A stretch of DNA of 64,000 nt, from contig CM060846.1 in the NCBI GenBank assembly GCA_030762175.1, positions 235,229,512 through 235,293,511 of the forward strand, written 5' to 3'. Below the pieces are notes generated by a model. The model searched no databases, was not told the origin of the DNA, and saw nothing but the letters and a program-made list of their open reading frames with translations. This document shows, piece by piece, positions 11,501-23,424 of this stretch; positions within the stretch are counted from its first letter, which is position 1, and each line of letters begins with the position of its first letter. The position numbers were made by a program, and so were the translations under genes. Origin of the DNA: Metallyticus violacea (taxonomy: Eukaryota > Arthropoda > Insecta > Mantodea > Metallyticidae).

Positions 11501-12170
11501 TCTTTAAGATATCCAAGATTGTGGCTCAGATGGTTGCAAAACAACATGTAAACTGGTGGGCTAAGCTTCAGTCTCCTGTTCTGTCATATTGCCCAGATAA
11601 TGTTTTCCTTATTCTGAAAAGTGAATATAAAGTGACATTAGACACTAAAGAACTTTGGACACATTTACAACATTCTTTTGATGATTCCATTGATCAAAAA
11701 CTTTGCAGTTGTTGGAATATTCTTAAAAAAGAGCTCAAATACTATATGATGGCAATAATACAGTACCAGTTTGCTGATCACATACTATGCTGCAGTAATA
11801 CTCTCTATGGATAAAGACACATGATGGAGGAACAGGACACAGCAGAAATTGGGATATAAATACAGATAGTGGGTATTGTTTGAAGCATTTAGATTGGTAA
11901 TGGCATTGCACCATATTCTTTAGTCCAGTAGAATCCTTTCAGAATTGAATGTGTTACTACAATAACTTGTATGTAAGCAGTTAATGAGCCATTTTGATCA
12001 TGCTTATAGAATGTTGCTTGTGTGCTGTCTTTACATTGGCATTTGTCATTAGGTTACTTAGATTAGCATTTTGTACATCATAATCCCCCATTTCCAGAAT
12101 TCACTAAATATAGTTCCTATTTTATTAAAACAGCCCATCTAAAATGCCCCAAATTGCAAATAAATTCCCC
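11500..12170. other. IAP intron 2, weak gag-like frame only
   Basis: An open frame at 11,497-11,814 contains LDTKELWTHLQHSFDD, faintly like a Copia-type gag, but with no zinc knuckle, protease or LTR nearby. I do not assign it. The rest is unremarkable AT-rich DNA. Confidence 0.3.
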
Positions 12171-12177
12171 TATATCA

Positions 12178-12475
12178 GTCCTAGTGGTCTAATAGTAACC
12201 ATAATTGCCTTGTAGACCCAAGGCCGCGGGTTCAATTCTGACCAGGTGGGATGAATTTTTTTGCCCATTAAAACTCCAAAGTATGCCTTCCTTCATAAGG
12301 GAAGTAAAGCCACTGGTCCCATGTCATAAATTTACGTCACATAAAAGAACCTCAAGACTGAAAGAAGAAGCTTCTGAACAAAATTTATCAGGTGTTTCAT
12401 GCCCTCTATTTAATGGGATGCTGATGACCTGAGATGTTAAAGAGCATTCATAAATAAACCAAATCATCAAATCTT
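12178..12475 (+). mobile_element. tRNA-derived SINE family A, copy 1
   Basis: The head GTCCTAGTGGTCTAATAG...CGGGTTCAATTCTGACC matches RNA polymerase III A- and B-boxes (B-box about 12,227-12,240). The body contains CCATGTCATAAATTTA and CCTCAAGACTGAAAG, and the tail TGACCTGAGATGTTAAAGAG followed by AATAAACCAAATCATC. The same body and tail occur at 29,230-29,498 (minus), 42,720-42,900 (plus) and 54,580-54,760 (minus). Such elements are moved by a LINE partner. Confidence 0.8.
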
Positions 12476-12479
12476 ATTC

Positions 12480-13870
12480 ATATATAATGTATGTTCTTTT
12501 CAGTAAGTCAGCTAGAAAAAGAAACACTTGAAAACCATAGCTCTTAAATGGCAATAGCTTTTATTTATTTTTTTAGTTATTCCATAGATCACAGTGCAGT
12601 AATGTCATGTGAGAGATAATAGATACTGAATTTAATAAACCCAGAGAGATTGCCTGTATGCTGCATAAGGGACAAAATAACATAATAAATATGTCACTGC
12701 ATTAAAATGAGCAGCTCTTTTAGGTAAACATAAACATTTCTCATAATTAACTGTATTAAAGTTTAAAGGTGTAGCAGGTACATTGAATTATTTTTTGAAA
12801 GTTATAAAATATAAAAAATTATGAAGTAACACTGCCTTATTATTGTAACTGTAAAGAACAATCAAATTTTTTTAAATAATTTGCTCCCTTATAGAATTGT
12901 AAATTTAAGGGTAATAGCAGAATTAAAAGGATACTGGCTCATACTGTGTATGCCATTGCTATTTTCATAATGCTTCCTAGTTTAAGTAAATGTTTTAAAG
13001 TCTAATACTTTGTGGATGTTTATAGAATTTTCATCCACTTAGAGGATGTCGAAATCACTGGCACATTGAAATGATAAAGAAAGGTTCAAAGCATGTATTA
13101 AAAGAAAAAGAAAAAATTATACAGATGGCACATATGTCATTGCTGTTCTAAATGTGTCATTTCTGCTAATTCAAAATAAAATTGGCTTTGAATTCAGGAT
13201 GTTATAATATAAATACATTATATAAATATTTAAGTGCCACGTCATAATTATTGATCAGTAATTAATAACTTCCTAATTTAATTTCCAAATATGGTTAAGC
13301 TAAAGTTAAGCATAATATTGTCCTTGTCCAACAAACACAATATTTCTACTATCTGACCAAGGAATTGGCAGTGGTAACACCACAAGCGACAGCTCTGTGT
13401 AGAAACTGGTATAAAATTTAGTTTGAATGTTCAGAGTAGCTTTCATTTGTAAAAATTCAAGTGGTTCAAGGTAGAACTGTAGTGTAGTATCAGCAATCAT
13501 GAGAGGCATGAAGGTGGCATTTCATTGTTCAAAAGGAACATGAAGTTGTATTACCATTTAGAAGTAGGGTAATCTCTGAATGCCTCATATATAAGACAAT
13601 TGCCCAAACATAGGATTTGTGGACATTCGACCAATTGTGTTGAATTGGCATTTGAGCTAGACATTTCACTAGTGAAGATGTAAATACCAAAAAGCAATCT
13701 GAGAATGAAAAAATCACCAGCTGGTGGATTCCTTATTTTTCAAATGTTAAAAATAGCATCCATTTTGTATCGTCAATTTACCTTAAAACCATTATCAATA
13801 TAAAGGTGGTGCTTTATGCAATACGCTATCGCAATGGGTGAAGATGTGGATCAGAGCTATGACCAGTATT
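12480..13870. other. No gene seen
   Basis: AT-rich intronic DNA. The minus-strand open frames at 13,306-13,717 have no recognisable motif. Confidence 0.45.
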
Positions 13871-13879
13871 GAAATATTA

Positions 13880-14060
13880 GTCAAGCAAGTAGAGATACCA
13901 AAGTTCTTCACACAAAAAAATTGTAGCAATTTCTCAACAATGTGAAAGTCATGCTTACTGTTGTCTATGAATGACTTGCTGTGGCTAAAGGGTAAACTGT
14001 TAATGCAACTTATTACAGGAACTTATTGAAACACAAAGCCTGCAATTTGGTACAAAGGGC
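13880..14060 (+). pseudogene. Possible mariner transposase scrap
   Basis: In one frame the + strand reads KVMLTVVYE, a stop, then TVNATYYRNLLKH. This resembles the mariner segment just before the second catalytic aspartate (K-x-M-L-x-V-x-x-D...G-Q-T-V-N-x-x-Y-Y-x-x-L-L). It has stops and no flanking catalytic blocks. Confidence 0.35.
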
Positions 14061-14639
14061 CCATATTCCTGCATAAGTTGTATGACAATGACCGCTGTGT
14101 AAGTATTGACGCATTACTTCTACATGGGTAGGGATGGGGGAAACTGAAACATCCATCATAATCTCTCAATATGATGTCTTGTGATGTTGAGCTGGTTCAG
14201 AAATTCAAGGAGCAATTGCTAGGTAAAAGACTCCTAATGATTTATGATATTCTGGCAGGAAAAGAATAGCCATTGCACTTCATTCAGGAAATAAATACAT
14301 TTATGACATATGACACCTTCCAGGAATATGTACAAAATGAACAAATACAGTATGAAACATCTGGAGGGTAAAAGGGAGGTATGTTTTATAATTCTATTTA
14401 CTTAATATTAATTATTGATCAATAAATATGACTTGTCCCCCATTGAAGAGGAATACAAGGCCATCAAAATATTCTGCAATTTTTGTGACTATCTCACTGT
14501 TATATTTATTTATGTATCTTAAGTTCTTATTATTGTTAGCTGTGTATAAAAAAAGAAATATATACTAAAATATACTAAAGATGAAAAATAAAGTAACCTA
14601 TAAAGACCAAGAGTTAAAAATAAAAGGAACTAGGGAAGC

Positions 14640-14770
14640 AAAAATGAGTAAAACAGTGAAATAGCCACACAACTGCACTTGTATAATTTGTCTTCTACTT
14701 TTGAAAAAGAACACAAGTAGTTAAAAATATTATACTATTTGTGTGGTTATTTCAGTGGTTTCTGTACAAG
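14640..14770. mobile_element. Small inverted-repeat element (MITE-like)
   Basis: CAGTGAAATAGCCACACAA at about 14,657 is mirrored by TTTGTGTGGTTATTTCAGTG ending about 14,757. The interior has AACACAAGTAGTTAAAAATATT. The right end is shared with 57,838-57,895 (AACACAAGCATTTAAAAATATT...TATTTGTGTAACTATATCAGTG), which identifies it as a dispersed family. No coding capacity. Confidence 0.5.
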
Positions 14771-14779
14771 GTGAATCAC

Positions 14780-15890
14780 CTGCCTCTAGGTATTTCTAAA
14801 TTTATACAACCTTCTAATTAGCAGTTGTATCTTAGATTTCATGTTTCAATTTCATCTTATTTATGTAACCTATAGATAAACAGAAGCTAAACATTCAGTT
14901 CAAAAGTGGTTCAAAGGAAGAAGCTATTCTGGATATGAGTTGATCCCAAATATATGACCCCTTATAATAACAGCTACAGCAATTTTCTAGTCTTTTTTAC
15001 AAACTATTATTGTGCAGATTCATTAAAGCACACCCAGAACAACCGCTACTGAACAAACCCTTTGCTTTAAAGATCCAATGTCAAAATCAGTTCAAAAGAA
15101 AATTGCAGGGCTGTGTAATTTGAAACATGATAGCTTAACCAATTAGATATATGCCAAAAAGGTGGTGTACAGTCATGTCAAAAAAATCAAAATAAGTAAG
15201 TGTTTCAGTTTTGTGGCATAAACTAATGTACCTAACTGTTATTAATGCAGTGTCTTATGTTATGTAATTAATAATGTTCAACACATCCAAAAGGGGCTTA
15301 AAACTGTTAAAAAGCTGTAATATAACGAGCAAAGTTTTCAGTTAAGAACTGAGTTTTCTGGTATTTAGGTAGATTTGGGAGTTACAGAAAACTAATCCCC
15401 AAGGTTCTTGTGGTAGCATGGAATTACAACCTTTACTTACTTCAAAATAGTGAGAACAACAGTTTAAATCATTATATGTTGATTTTTTTTTCTTGGGCAT
15501 GTGCTTTGATATTTCTGAACAAATATTATTATTTGAAAATTGGAAATAATTGGATAATAAAGGGCAGAATGTTGAATGTTATTCTGTTGGTTAATACAGA
15601 CTACAGAGGAAATTCATAGTGCATAGTTTTTGTTCAGTATCTATTCTACTTCACCTAAACAAATAATTACGCTGGCATGAATCCTGCATTCATCTAAATC
15701 CTTCTGCAAGGTATAGCTGTATGCCAACAAAGTATGTAGAGGTGTTGTTACTCGATGTAGAAGCAAGATATAATGCAAGGGAAGCAAGATACTTTTAACA
15801 AGAATGATTTCCAGAAAGAAGGTGACTGAAAATGGATACAAATTGAAGGGTTAAAGGTACCTGCTAAAACATTATTAATCAAAAGCATAA
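14780..15890. other. No gene seen
   Basis: AT-rich intronic DNA. Short open frames (for example 15,410-15,619) show no motif or splice support. Confidence 0.45.
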
Positions 15891-15897
15891 TTCTTGT

Positions 15898-16720
15898 TCA
15901 GGATGTCCAGTAACCTCTGAAACAAATAAAGAAACTGTGCTTAGTGCGATTGAAAATAATCAGCATTCTTATTCCAAAGCCACAATGTAAACATTACCTG
16001 CTTCTGTGTTTTGCCTAATATACTGTAATATATTTCATCCCTTTCATCTATAGCTAAACCAGGCTATCCATGGACATGACAGAAGCTTGAATGGTATTTT
16101 CTTAAAGATTGCTGCAACTTTGAATGCAGATGAATGCTTAGGGAATGTGCCCTTTAGAGATGAAGCTACATTCCTTAATAACAGAACTGTGAATTGTCAC
16201 ATTATGCAATATGGAAGCATAGATAATCCTCATTGGATAAGAGAATCTGTGTTTCAGGTGCATCAAAGTATGAACATTTGGGTGAGGATACTAGGCGATA
16301 AATGAATTATACATAATTTTTTCGAAGGCACCCTCACAGAACTACAGTACTTCAGTTTTGCAAGAAGAGCACATATTAAACAATGTGCTCTTAATGAAAC
16401 ATGTAAGAATGTGGTTCTAGGAGGACGGACTGGCCCTACACTGGTATCTGATTATTCGAAACCACTTGCACAGTGCATATTTGCAACATTGATTAGATGA
16501 GACCCTTTCTCTTGGTCAGCTAGATCACCTGACCTAACCCCATTAGATTTCCTTGTATAGGGTTATTTCAAGGAAAGCTTGTTGCGATGTTTAAGAATGT
16601 CTCTTTGGCATCATGCACAAGTTTGCATTAACTACAGAGGATGCTATTTTACATACTTGCTTTGATAATCAATGTGATTTAATGAACTTGGAAATCCTCT
16701 ACTCTGTGTACTTACAGCTA
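15898..16720 (+). pseudogene. Tc1/mariner-superfamily transposase, decayed
   Basis: The + strand keeps a nearly full transposase layout. A Gly-x-Pro linker (SGCPVTSETNKETVLSAIEN) leads into a degraded helix-turn-helix. Then come the first catalytic block FRDEATF with NRTVNCHIMQYGSIDNPHW, VNIW-like VHQSMNIWVRILGD, FFEGTL, and finally WSARSPDLTPLDF with a frame-broken GYFKESLL. The block that should hold the second catalytic aspartate (about 16,405-16,450) is frameshifted. Layout and the SPDLTPLDF ending match the multi-copy arthropod group whose catalytic domain ends near 'W-G-Y-L-K'. Inactive. Confidence 0.75.
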
Positions 16721-16729
16721 TGACAGCTT

Positions 16730-18420
16730 ATTTGACAACAAACACCTCTATTAAGGCCAATATAAAACATGCTATAATAATTTAAGTATATTAAATGCAA
16801 TAATTATATGATCATAATTATCATTTTTGTTAATATTTTGGTTCATTGTGAAAAAGAATTAAACTTGAATTAAAAAAAGTATCACAGAACACAAGGTTTG
16901 AACCACCAAGCTACAGATCCACTGATCAGTTATGAGCTGCTACTCCACAGAACCATGACAAACACTTGCTGTGGTTCTCTTCAAATAAAAATGTTGTATC
17001 ATCCCACTTTCAAATCTACATGAAACTACTATTTGAAGCTTTTTTCTGTTTCTTTGCATTCATGCAACATTAAATCATTAATGCCAGCTAGGTACAGAAA
17101 GTAATAAATGTATTACAAAATTGCAAGAAATATAACTACAAAAGAAAGTATTGCAAAGCAAAATAGCAAATTTTCACATAGGATTGTAATTTGGAGCTTG
17201 CATATAGATATGAATACCAAGGGGTGCATGATTGAACCGGTATACATAGTTAACAACATTTTACTATAAGAAATTATCCATTTCAGCCTTGGCCTCAGCC
17301 AAGATTTTTGGTTCTGGATATTATTGATACCTAATTATTTCTAGTTCTTTAACTGTTATAAGTAAATAGTTTATTGAAAGTCATCCTTTAAGATTTTTGT
17401 ACTCTTCATATGGTGTCTCTTATAATTGAAAGTTTCATTGTTGAAAGTAAGTAAATCGTCATTATTTATATTCAACAATGAGATTGCATACTTTGGATGT
17501 TAAAAGGGTTCATGTCTTCCTTTTTAGTGTTTCTTAAATAACTGTTAGCTTTTTTATTCCATGGTGAAAAGAACTGTTCTGTAGATTATGAAATTCTGCT
17601 TATTGTGAATAAATGTTTCAGTGAAGAACACCATCTATGTTATATACTGTACAACACTAGCAAATTTTAATGATTGTTTAGATGTTGAGTGATTGTTATT
17701 AACGGTTTTGTAGTTTGGCATGTATTATTGGATACTCTGCAAACATTTTTTATACATTAATAGTGAGGATGTCAAAAAAAATAATGCATATTCAAGGAAA
17801 TAATTCTATCAAGAATATAGTGAAGCAGTCAAGAATGAAATGTAGAGCATACCAAAATGTGCAAGAAAAATTATTTCAGAGAAAACAATTGAACCTCTCT
17901 GCAAATTGAAGTGTGTATTAATATGTTATATTGTTTTCAATGTCAATATTTGCAAACATTATTATTAAATAAATTATTAATTTTTATATTATTTTTATAT
18001 TAAAGAGTTTATAACAGACTTATACGCATATGCATTTTAGATGCAAACATCACTCCTTCATGTACTGTAAGAGGAAAAGATGCAGATATTTGGCATTTTC
18101 CATAACAAATATGAGGAGAATACCTACTTACAAATACTATTTTAATGGCATGAATGAAATGGAAAATAACTATGCAATTAATGAAGGTGTAGAAGAATAA
18201 ATTAACATGCAAATTTGAATCTTATTAGAATTATTTGGTCAGGAATATCCTAATCTTGAAATACTCATAAAATTCATATGTATTATGAAATTAACAAACC
18301 TTTGGATGTGCAATATGAGTGAAGTATTGCTCTTGTCAGAAAATGTTTAGCTATCATCAAAAAGTAAATAATCATTAGTAAGTGTAGAAGTGAAAAATTA
18401 TACTCTTCAATGAAATCATG
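16730..18420. other. No gene seen
   Basis: AT-rich intronic DNA. A possible tRNA-like stretch near 16,890-16,960 is too weak to call. Other short open frames show no recognisable domain. Confidence 0.45.
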
Positions 18421-18429
18421 TACCTAGTC

Positions 18430-18945
18430 TTGCAAATCTGATGAAGCACTTTGCATTGCAATTGATTGCATGCAAAATTTACCTCTCCCTCACACACCAG
18501 TCCAGGAGATTCTATGTAGTTTAGCTATGGGATCACCCATTTAATTCAAAATAGTTGTAAGATGAATATGCATAATGAGGGAGAGTGGCAATAAAAATGT
18601 ACTGTTTTATTTTGGATTATCTCACTAATCAAGGAGTGAACAAACTTCACCTGTGTGCATATGGATGTCTTGGTCAAAATAGGGACAATTCATTTACTTT
18701 GGCTTGGTTGAAGATAAGACATTTGAGGAAATGATTCGCTCTTATCTTGTTTCAGGTCATTCTTTCTTGCTTTGACAGGGATTCTGAAATCTTAAAAAAA
18801 ACTGTAATAAAATCTCTACTCCTAAAGAGTATTGTGCTATTGTTCTTAGTGTCAAAAATGCTACAGTAAAAATGATAGAAGAATTTAAACAAATGGGAGC
18901 CCAATACTATAAGGGATTAATCAACTGGAAAGAATATTCATAGAA
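18430..18945 (+). pseudogene. Decayed copy of a second uncharacterised repeat-associated protein family
   Basis: Blocks in order on the + strand: ALCIAIDCMQNLPLPHTPVQE (about 18,447-18,515), CAYGCLGQNRDNSFT (about 18,650-18,700, corresponding to the family's 'S-D-G/N-x-x-G-Q-N-K/R-N' block), MIRSYLVSGHSFL (about 18,730-18,770), and TPKEYCAIVLSVKNATVKM (about 18,810-18,870). This order matches a multi-copy arthropod family that I recall only as uncharacterised or transposase-like, probably with an RNase-H-like core. It is split by frameshifts and stops. The function is inferred. Confidence 0.5.
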
Positions 18946-19449
18946 GTGCAAAGACGGCTTTTGGTCCTGCATCTTTCTCTGAGATACATTATTCTGCTGA
19001 TTATCACAGTAGGGTTGTTTGCCTGTATCATACAAGTCACCACACTTTCACTTGTTCGAACCTGGTCCAAGAAGTAGTAATTTGGTGAATTTAATGAATA
19101 ATGCCTATCCAAAAGGATGAGTAGCAATCAGATCTTCTTAATTAGGCAATTTGAATAATGTTAACGGTATATTAAGATTTTTTATGGAATAGTAAAGAGC
19201 TGTATGATAAAATATTGAAATGGTTAAGCCATTAAGGGTATAACATGTGAAGTTGTATATAGAAGGGTTTTAGAACTGTTTTTATCCATTCCATTATAAT
19301 GTATATATATATATGTATTAACATTAGCTCCACTTACATGTATCACATTAGGAAATGGTGTAGCATGTAATATATATGTTAACACCAGTTGAACATAAAC
19401 AATGTATACATATAAAACATTAGGAAAAAGCTGTTGAATGACTAGTCAA

Positions 19450-19990
19450 TGTGTTGGCTGGATCTTGAGGTGTTTCTGAGGAGGCATCTGATCATTTAAA
19501 TGGGAATTTACTGAGTTCATCTGCAAATGGAACTTCAAATTTCTATAATTTTCCATTATTTTTCATGATGAAAAAGTTTCTCATGTATTTAGGTTATGAA
19601 ATTCTTTCAGCACATTAACCTTTTGTTTAGTTTCATGATTTTTCCTCCATAAATGTGCTGCTACCACTGATTAATGTATTTTTAAATTGCTCATTTATCT
19701 GAAATCCTAAATTTCTATTTGTTTTACCAATACATTTTTATTAAATTCTACACATTCAATTTCATAAATTTGTGATTTCTATTCTGTTGGTATGTGTTAA
19801 GTAGAACCTGGTGAAATGTTATATTGCAGTATTGTCATTAGTTCTAGACACTTTAGACAATTTTGTAAATATCATATAAGCCTTTTTATTTTAATTTAAA
19901 TTTATGCTTTTATTAAAGTCAAAATTTCAGGAATCCTAAAAAAGCATGTCTCAATGTCCAATGTTTCAAAAATGAGCAAATTAAATTACA
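19450..19990 (-). pseudogene. Penelope-like element copy 2, GIY-YIG endonuclease part
   Basis: The minus-strand reading shows LTHTNRIEITNL, then IYEIECVEFNK and, after a frame change, IGKTNRNLGFQINEQFKNTL. This is the start of a GIY-YIG nuclease as found at the C-terminus of PLE proteins, with the catalytic arginine position apparently changed to Gln and the E-H pair to E-Q. It is separated from its RT (21,495-22,285) by the Tc1-like element between them. Frameshifts make it inactive. Confidence 0.6.
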
Positions 19991-21190
19991 ATTACTACTT
20001 ATCAAAACACAGTAGTAAATGGTACAATTTGCACACATTCATATGGATTATTGCAGCTACTTTGTGTTAATATTTTGTTGGATATCCTTTTTATTTTATT
20101 ACTATTTTGATTCCTCATCATTTTGAGTTCACCAAATGTTGGAGATCTTCTGGTGTTATCACTCAAAGCCACCATTGAATGATGGCCTCTAGCATCTCCC
20201 ATTTGTTATTGGAATTCCAACTTGACACTAAAACTTTCAGCCTTGACCAGAAGTTTTGAATTGGATTGAGGTCAGGATTGTTTCCTGTCTACGGGAGGAG
20301 AGAAACATGATGGTAAATGAACCATTTCAAATTGATTCCAGTGGTATGACACTTTGCACCATCCTGCTGGAAGATGTACTGCTGATTGTCAGCGCAAAAC
20401 AAATCACAAATAGTAGGAAGCAGTTTTAAGTCTGAAACATCTAATTAGGACTTTTTGCCATTATTATTGCCCTTTAACATTGCAAGATGCCAGACACCAT
20501 GCCTTGCCATGCTTCCCCATACCATGATGCTAATGGGATGCTTCATAATGGAATGAATGATGTTTAATGCCCATTTTTGCTCCAGAGGAACCACAGGCAA
20601 TTCTTAGTGAAGGTGATGCACTCAGTTAACATGTACTTACTGTTCCAAGATGCACAAACCTGATGGCATCATTTTCAAAGATGTTGATCTTCATTTCATC
20701 ATTCTAAATACTTTTATTCCAATCATTTTGAGTTCAATCCATACATCCTTAAGCCCACTCCATATATTTTTGCCTCCGATTTTGGTTGAAATAAGCTTTC
20801 TTTTTGGGGTGATAGACCATTTTTGCAAAGATTTTGTCTGATTGTTCTGTCAGAGACTTATAGCTCAGAGGTTCTCAAAATGACATTAACATCTTTTGCT
20901 GTACATTGGCAATCTTATATAGAGAGAGGCCTGATTCTGTGGTAGTTTTGAGCCATTAGTTTTAGCTTTCTGCTATTTCTTGGAGATGAATTTGTGCTCC
21001 CAGTTACTTCTTAATGCTTGTAAACTTTTCTAATTCCTGGTTTTGTAACACCACCACCCAATCTTTTCTCTATTTCTTCACATAATGTTATTGACTTACT
21101 TCTTTTACTGGTGACCAATCATCAAGTTTTTTCTTTGGAGGTATTATTTCAAATTACAGGATCACTATTCAACTCACTATAAAAGATGTC
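19990..21190 (-). pseudogene. Tc1-like transposase, inserted in PLE copy 2
   Basis: Read right to left: an N-terminal DNA-binding region with VSDRTIRQNLCKNG (about 20,830), HPISIMVWGSMARHG (about 20,500-20,545), YIFQQDGAKCHTTG carrying the second catalytic aspartate (about 20,350-20,390), and NPDLNPIQNFWSRLKVL carrying the third acidic position (about 20,230-20,285). The first catalytic block is eroded, and a short foreign repeat is lodged at 20,548-20,606. Stops and frameshifts throughout. Terminal inverted repeats were not resolved. Its position between the two halves of a PLE gene shows it inserted after the PLE. Confidence 0.75.
20548..20606 (+). repeat. Short dispersed repeat fragment, second copy
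   Basis: Matches the segment at 2,738-2,830 (TTTAATGCCC, then CCAGAGGAACCACAGGCAAT). It interrupts the Tc1-like pseudogene. Confidence 0.5.
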
Positions 21191-21494
21191 TACTTCAGAA
21201 AATATAGTTGCCAACTGCAGTTCAACAATGATGATCACACTTGACATAGGTGCTGAGAGAATATAACAATTGAACACAAGAGCTCTGTTTGTTGAAAATG
21301 CAATAATTATACAACATAATGTTGCTGCTTGACTGAGCTTGAATTATTGACGTTGCTGTATGACATTAATGAAACTTGTTTCTAATATTTATACAGAATT
21401 ATCAAATGCATTTTTCTTAAAGTAAATAAATATCATATAGCAACATCATAAACAAAATAAAAACAGCATCTGTTCATTTAGCGTAAATCAATAT

Positions 21495-22285
21495 TTATAT
21501 GTATTTTTTAAGGTTAGAAATGATACAAACTTTATAAAAAGTATCCAGAATTAATGCCACTAGTGTATATTCATTCTCTGGGGCTAACTTTATGCTATTT
21601 ACTTTGAATATTTCATTGAATTTGCTGTGGTGTATTGAATGACATGTCAAATGCTTATATTTGCTACTTACCTTGAAATTCTCCAGTGTGGAAACCTCTC
21701 TTATTAGATTTTTTGATTTTAAATTTATTAATAATTTTATTGTCTTTCTTGAAACCATTGATTGTTGGTGTCTTATCTGTTTATATTCTGTAGTGTACTC
21801 TATTTTTATATTTTTAACACAGCATATTTGTGGTGAATGTGGTTGTGGATATATTTTGATATTTAATTTTTCTGAGTGTTTTTTTTTTCTATAAATTCCA
21901 TAGTTGTGTGTGACTGCATTTCTTATAATGTTAAATATAGGAATGGGAGTGCACAATTTTTCTCCACTTCCATTATAAACTGTATAGAGCTATTTTGTAA
22001 CTTTAGGAGATTTAGAGCATCTTTTGAATGTTGTTTATCATTATTCACATGTATCATTCACATAGCCATACCATATATTGCAAATTAATTCAAGGGCATT
22101 GGTGGTACATATTTCAAAGGAAATCATGAATAAACCTGCTAGAAATAGAGACAGTAATTTTCTATTACTAGACCATAAACTTGTTGGTAACATTTTTGGT
22201 TAAAACTGAAGAAACTTTGCTCTGTCCATGTGTTTTAGTATCCTTGTTCTACTTCTTCTGATTATAAATTTAAGGAAGGTAGCTA
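21495..22285 (-). pseudogene. Penelope-like element copy 2, reverse transcriptase part
   Basis: The minus strand reads, in order, a degraded C-x-x-x-N block (RILKHMDRAKFLQF), LSLFLAGLFMISFEI (about 22,110-22,155), and WYGYVNDT in place of the YVDD catalytic box (about 22,055-22,080), so one catalytic Asp is changed to Asn. An open stretch follows from 21,956 to 21,495 with TTEYKQIRHQQSMVSRKTI and NLKSKNLIREVSTLENF. The last part is collinear with copy 1 (EYKQI...QSMVS). The RT is interrupted upstream by the SINE at 22,300. The missing C-terminal endonuclease resumes at 19,990 beyond a Tc1-like insertion. Confidence 0.75.
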
Positions 22286-22299
22286 TTTTCTTTGATTAT

Positions 22300-22640
22300 C
22301 TCTTTGGTCCAGTGGTTATCATTGCTGACTGCTGGCCAGGAGGCCCAGGTTTGATTCCAGGCACCTGCTTAGGAATATAAGTTAGGGAGATCTGGAACGG
22401 GGTCCACCCAAACTCGTGAGGATAATTGGGAATTTGCATGAAAAAGATGTACCATTCTTCTATCTAAGGAGCTGTGTGATGGACGACTAATGAGATGCTC
22501 ACATGATGAATACATGCCCCCTGCAATATTCCTATTTATCAATATGATCATAACACAGAGATAGAGGAAACATAGGTCAACTGGCAAGCCAAGGCTCATC
22601 CAGAGATTTAGCACCAACAAGAAGAAAGAGAATCCACTTT
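22300..22640 (+). mobile_element. tRNA-derived SINE family B, copy 2
   Basis: The head TTTGGTCCAGTGGTTATCA matches an A-box and CAGGTTTGATTCCAGGC a B-box, 40-50 bp apart as in a tRNA. The body has GATCTGGAACGGGGTCCACCC and GAGGATAATTGGGAATTTGC, shared with 11,320-11,500. It is inserted at the 5' side of the RT of PLE copy 2. The 3' end is approximate. Confidence 0.7.
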
Positions 22641-23420
22641 CTTAACAATTATGTAAGATTATTTATATGGATACTGAGGAATACTTTCATATCAAAGATC
22701 ATACTTATGTTTCCTGCTATAATTCTGATAAAAATGAAGTTTTGTAACTAAATTAAATGCATTTTTATGCCCAAGGTCTGAAATGTTTAAAATTAATTAA
22801 ATTTGTCTTTTTTTTTGTGCTATTTTGTATGTGTGTGAATTGACCCTGTGCATTTTCTGAAAAAATTACACAGCTTTGGAAGCTTTTGTGCAGAAATGTT
22901 ATTTCTTTATTAGAAAAGGTGGTTTCCAAAAGGTTAGTTTCATTAATTTGTGCTAGTTATACATGTTGTAGCAGTAAAGCTTTTGTTTGTTGCATATGTA
23001 AATTGCAAACGCTCTTTTACTGAGTACAGTTTTTGTGTTGCATTTGTTGATTTAAATGTTCATACAGGTGTTATTGTAAATATTTAGAAATGTTAAATTC
23101 TAATGAGTTTGAAGAATTTAATGTAACCCACAGATACTTAAATGAATTTCATGTAGTTTTATTTATTGCAATTTTTTCTCTATTTAAATTATTTATTTCT
23201 CTGCCTCTGAATGATTCCAATAAACTAGATGCTAATCAGCAGAAAATGCTTCACAACCAAATACAATACTTGGGAAAAAAATTTTGTTCTGGAGAATAGA
23301 GGAAAATTAATGAAATTTGATTTTCAAAACAAAAACAAAGAGAATGTAGTAATTTTGATTTTCTAATCACTAATAATATCATCACTAAACTTGTATAATC
23401 TACCGAGTGGCAAGTTAACA
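22640..23420. other. No gene seen; possibly the 5' part of PLE copy 2
   Basis: By position, between the PLE RT and a PLE-terminus-type repeat at 23,425, this should hold the eroded N-terminal part of the element, but no motif was recognised. Confidence 0.3.
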
Positions 23421-23424
23421 ACAC

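Noticed and set aside
11497..11814. Copia gag-like open frame
   Set aside because: Only a faint resemblance (LDTKELWTHLQHSF); no zinc knuckle, polymerase or LTR nearby.
13306..13717. Two minus-strand open frames
   Set aside because: No family motif, no splice signals and ordinary base composition.
16890..16965. tRNA-like stretch on the minus strand with GGTGGTTCAAACC
   Set aside because: The B-box-like string is present but no convincing A-box, cloverleaf stems or second copy.
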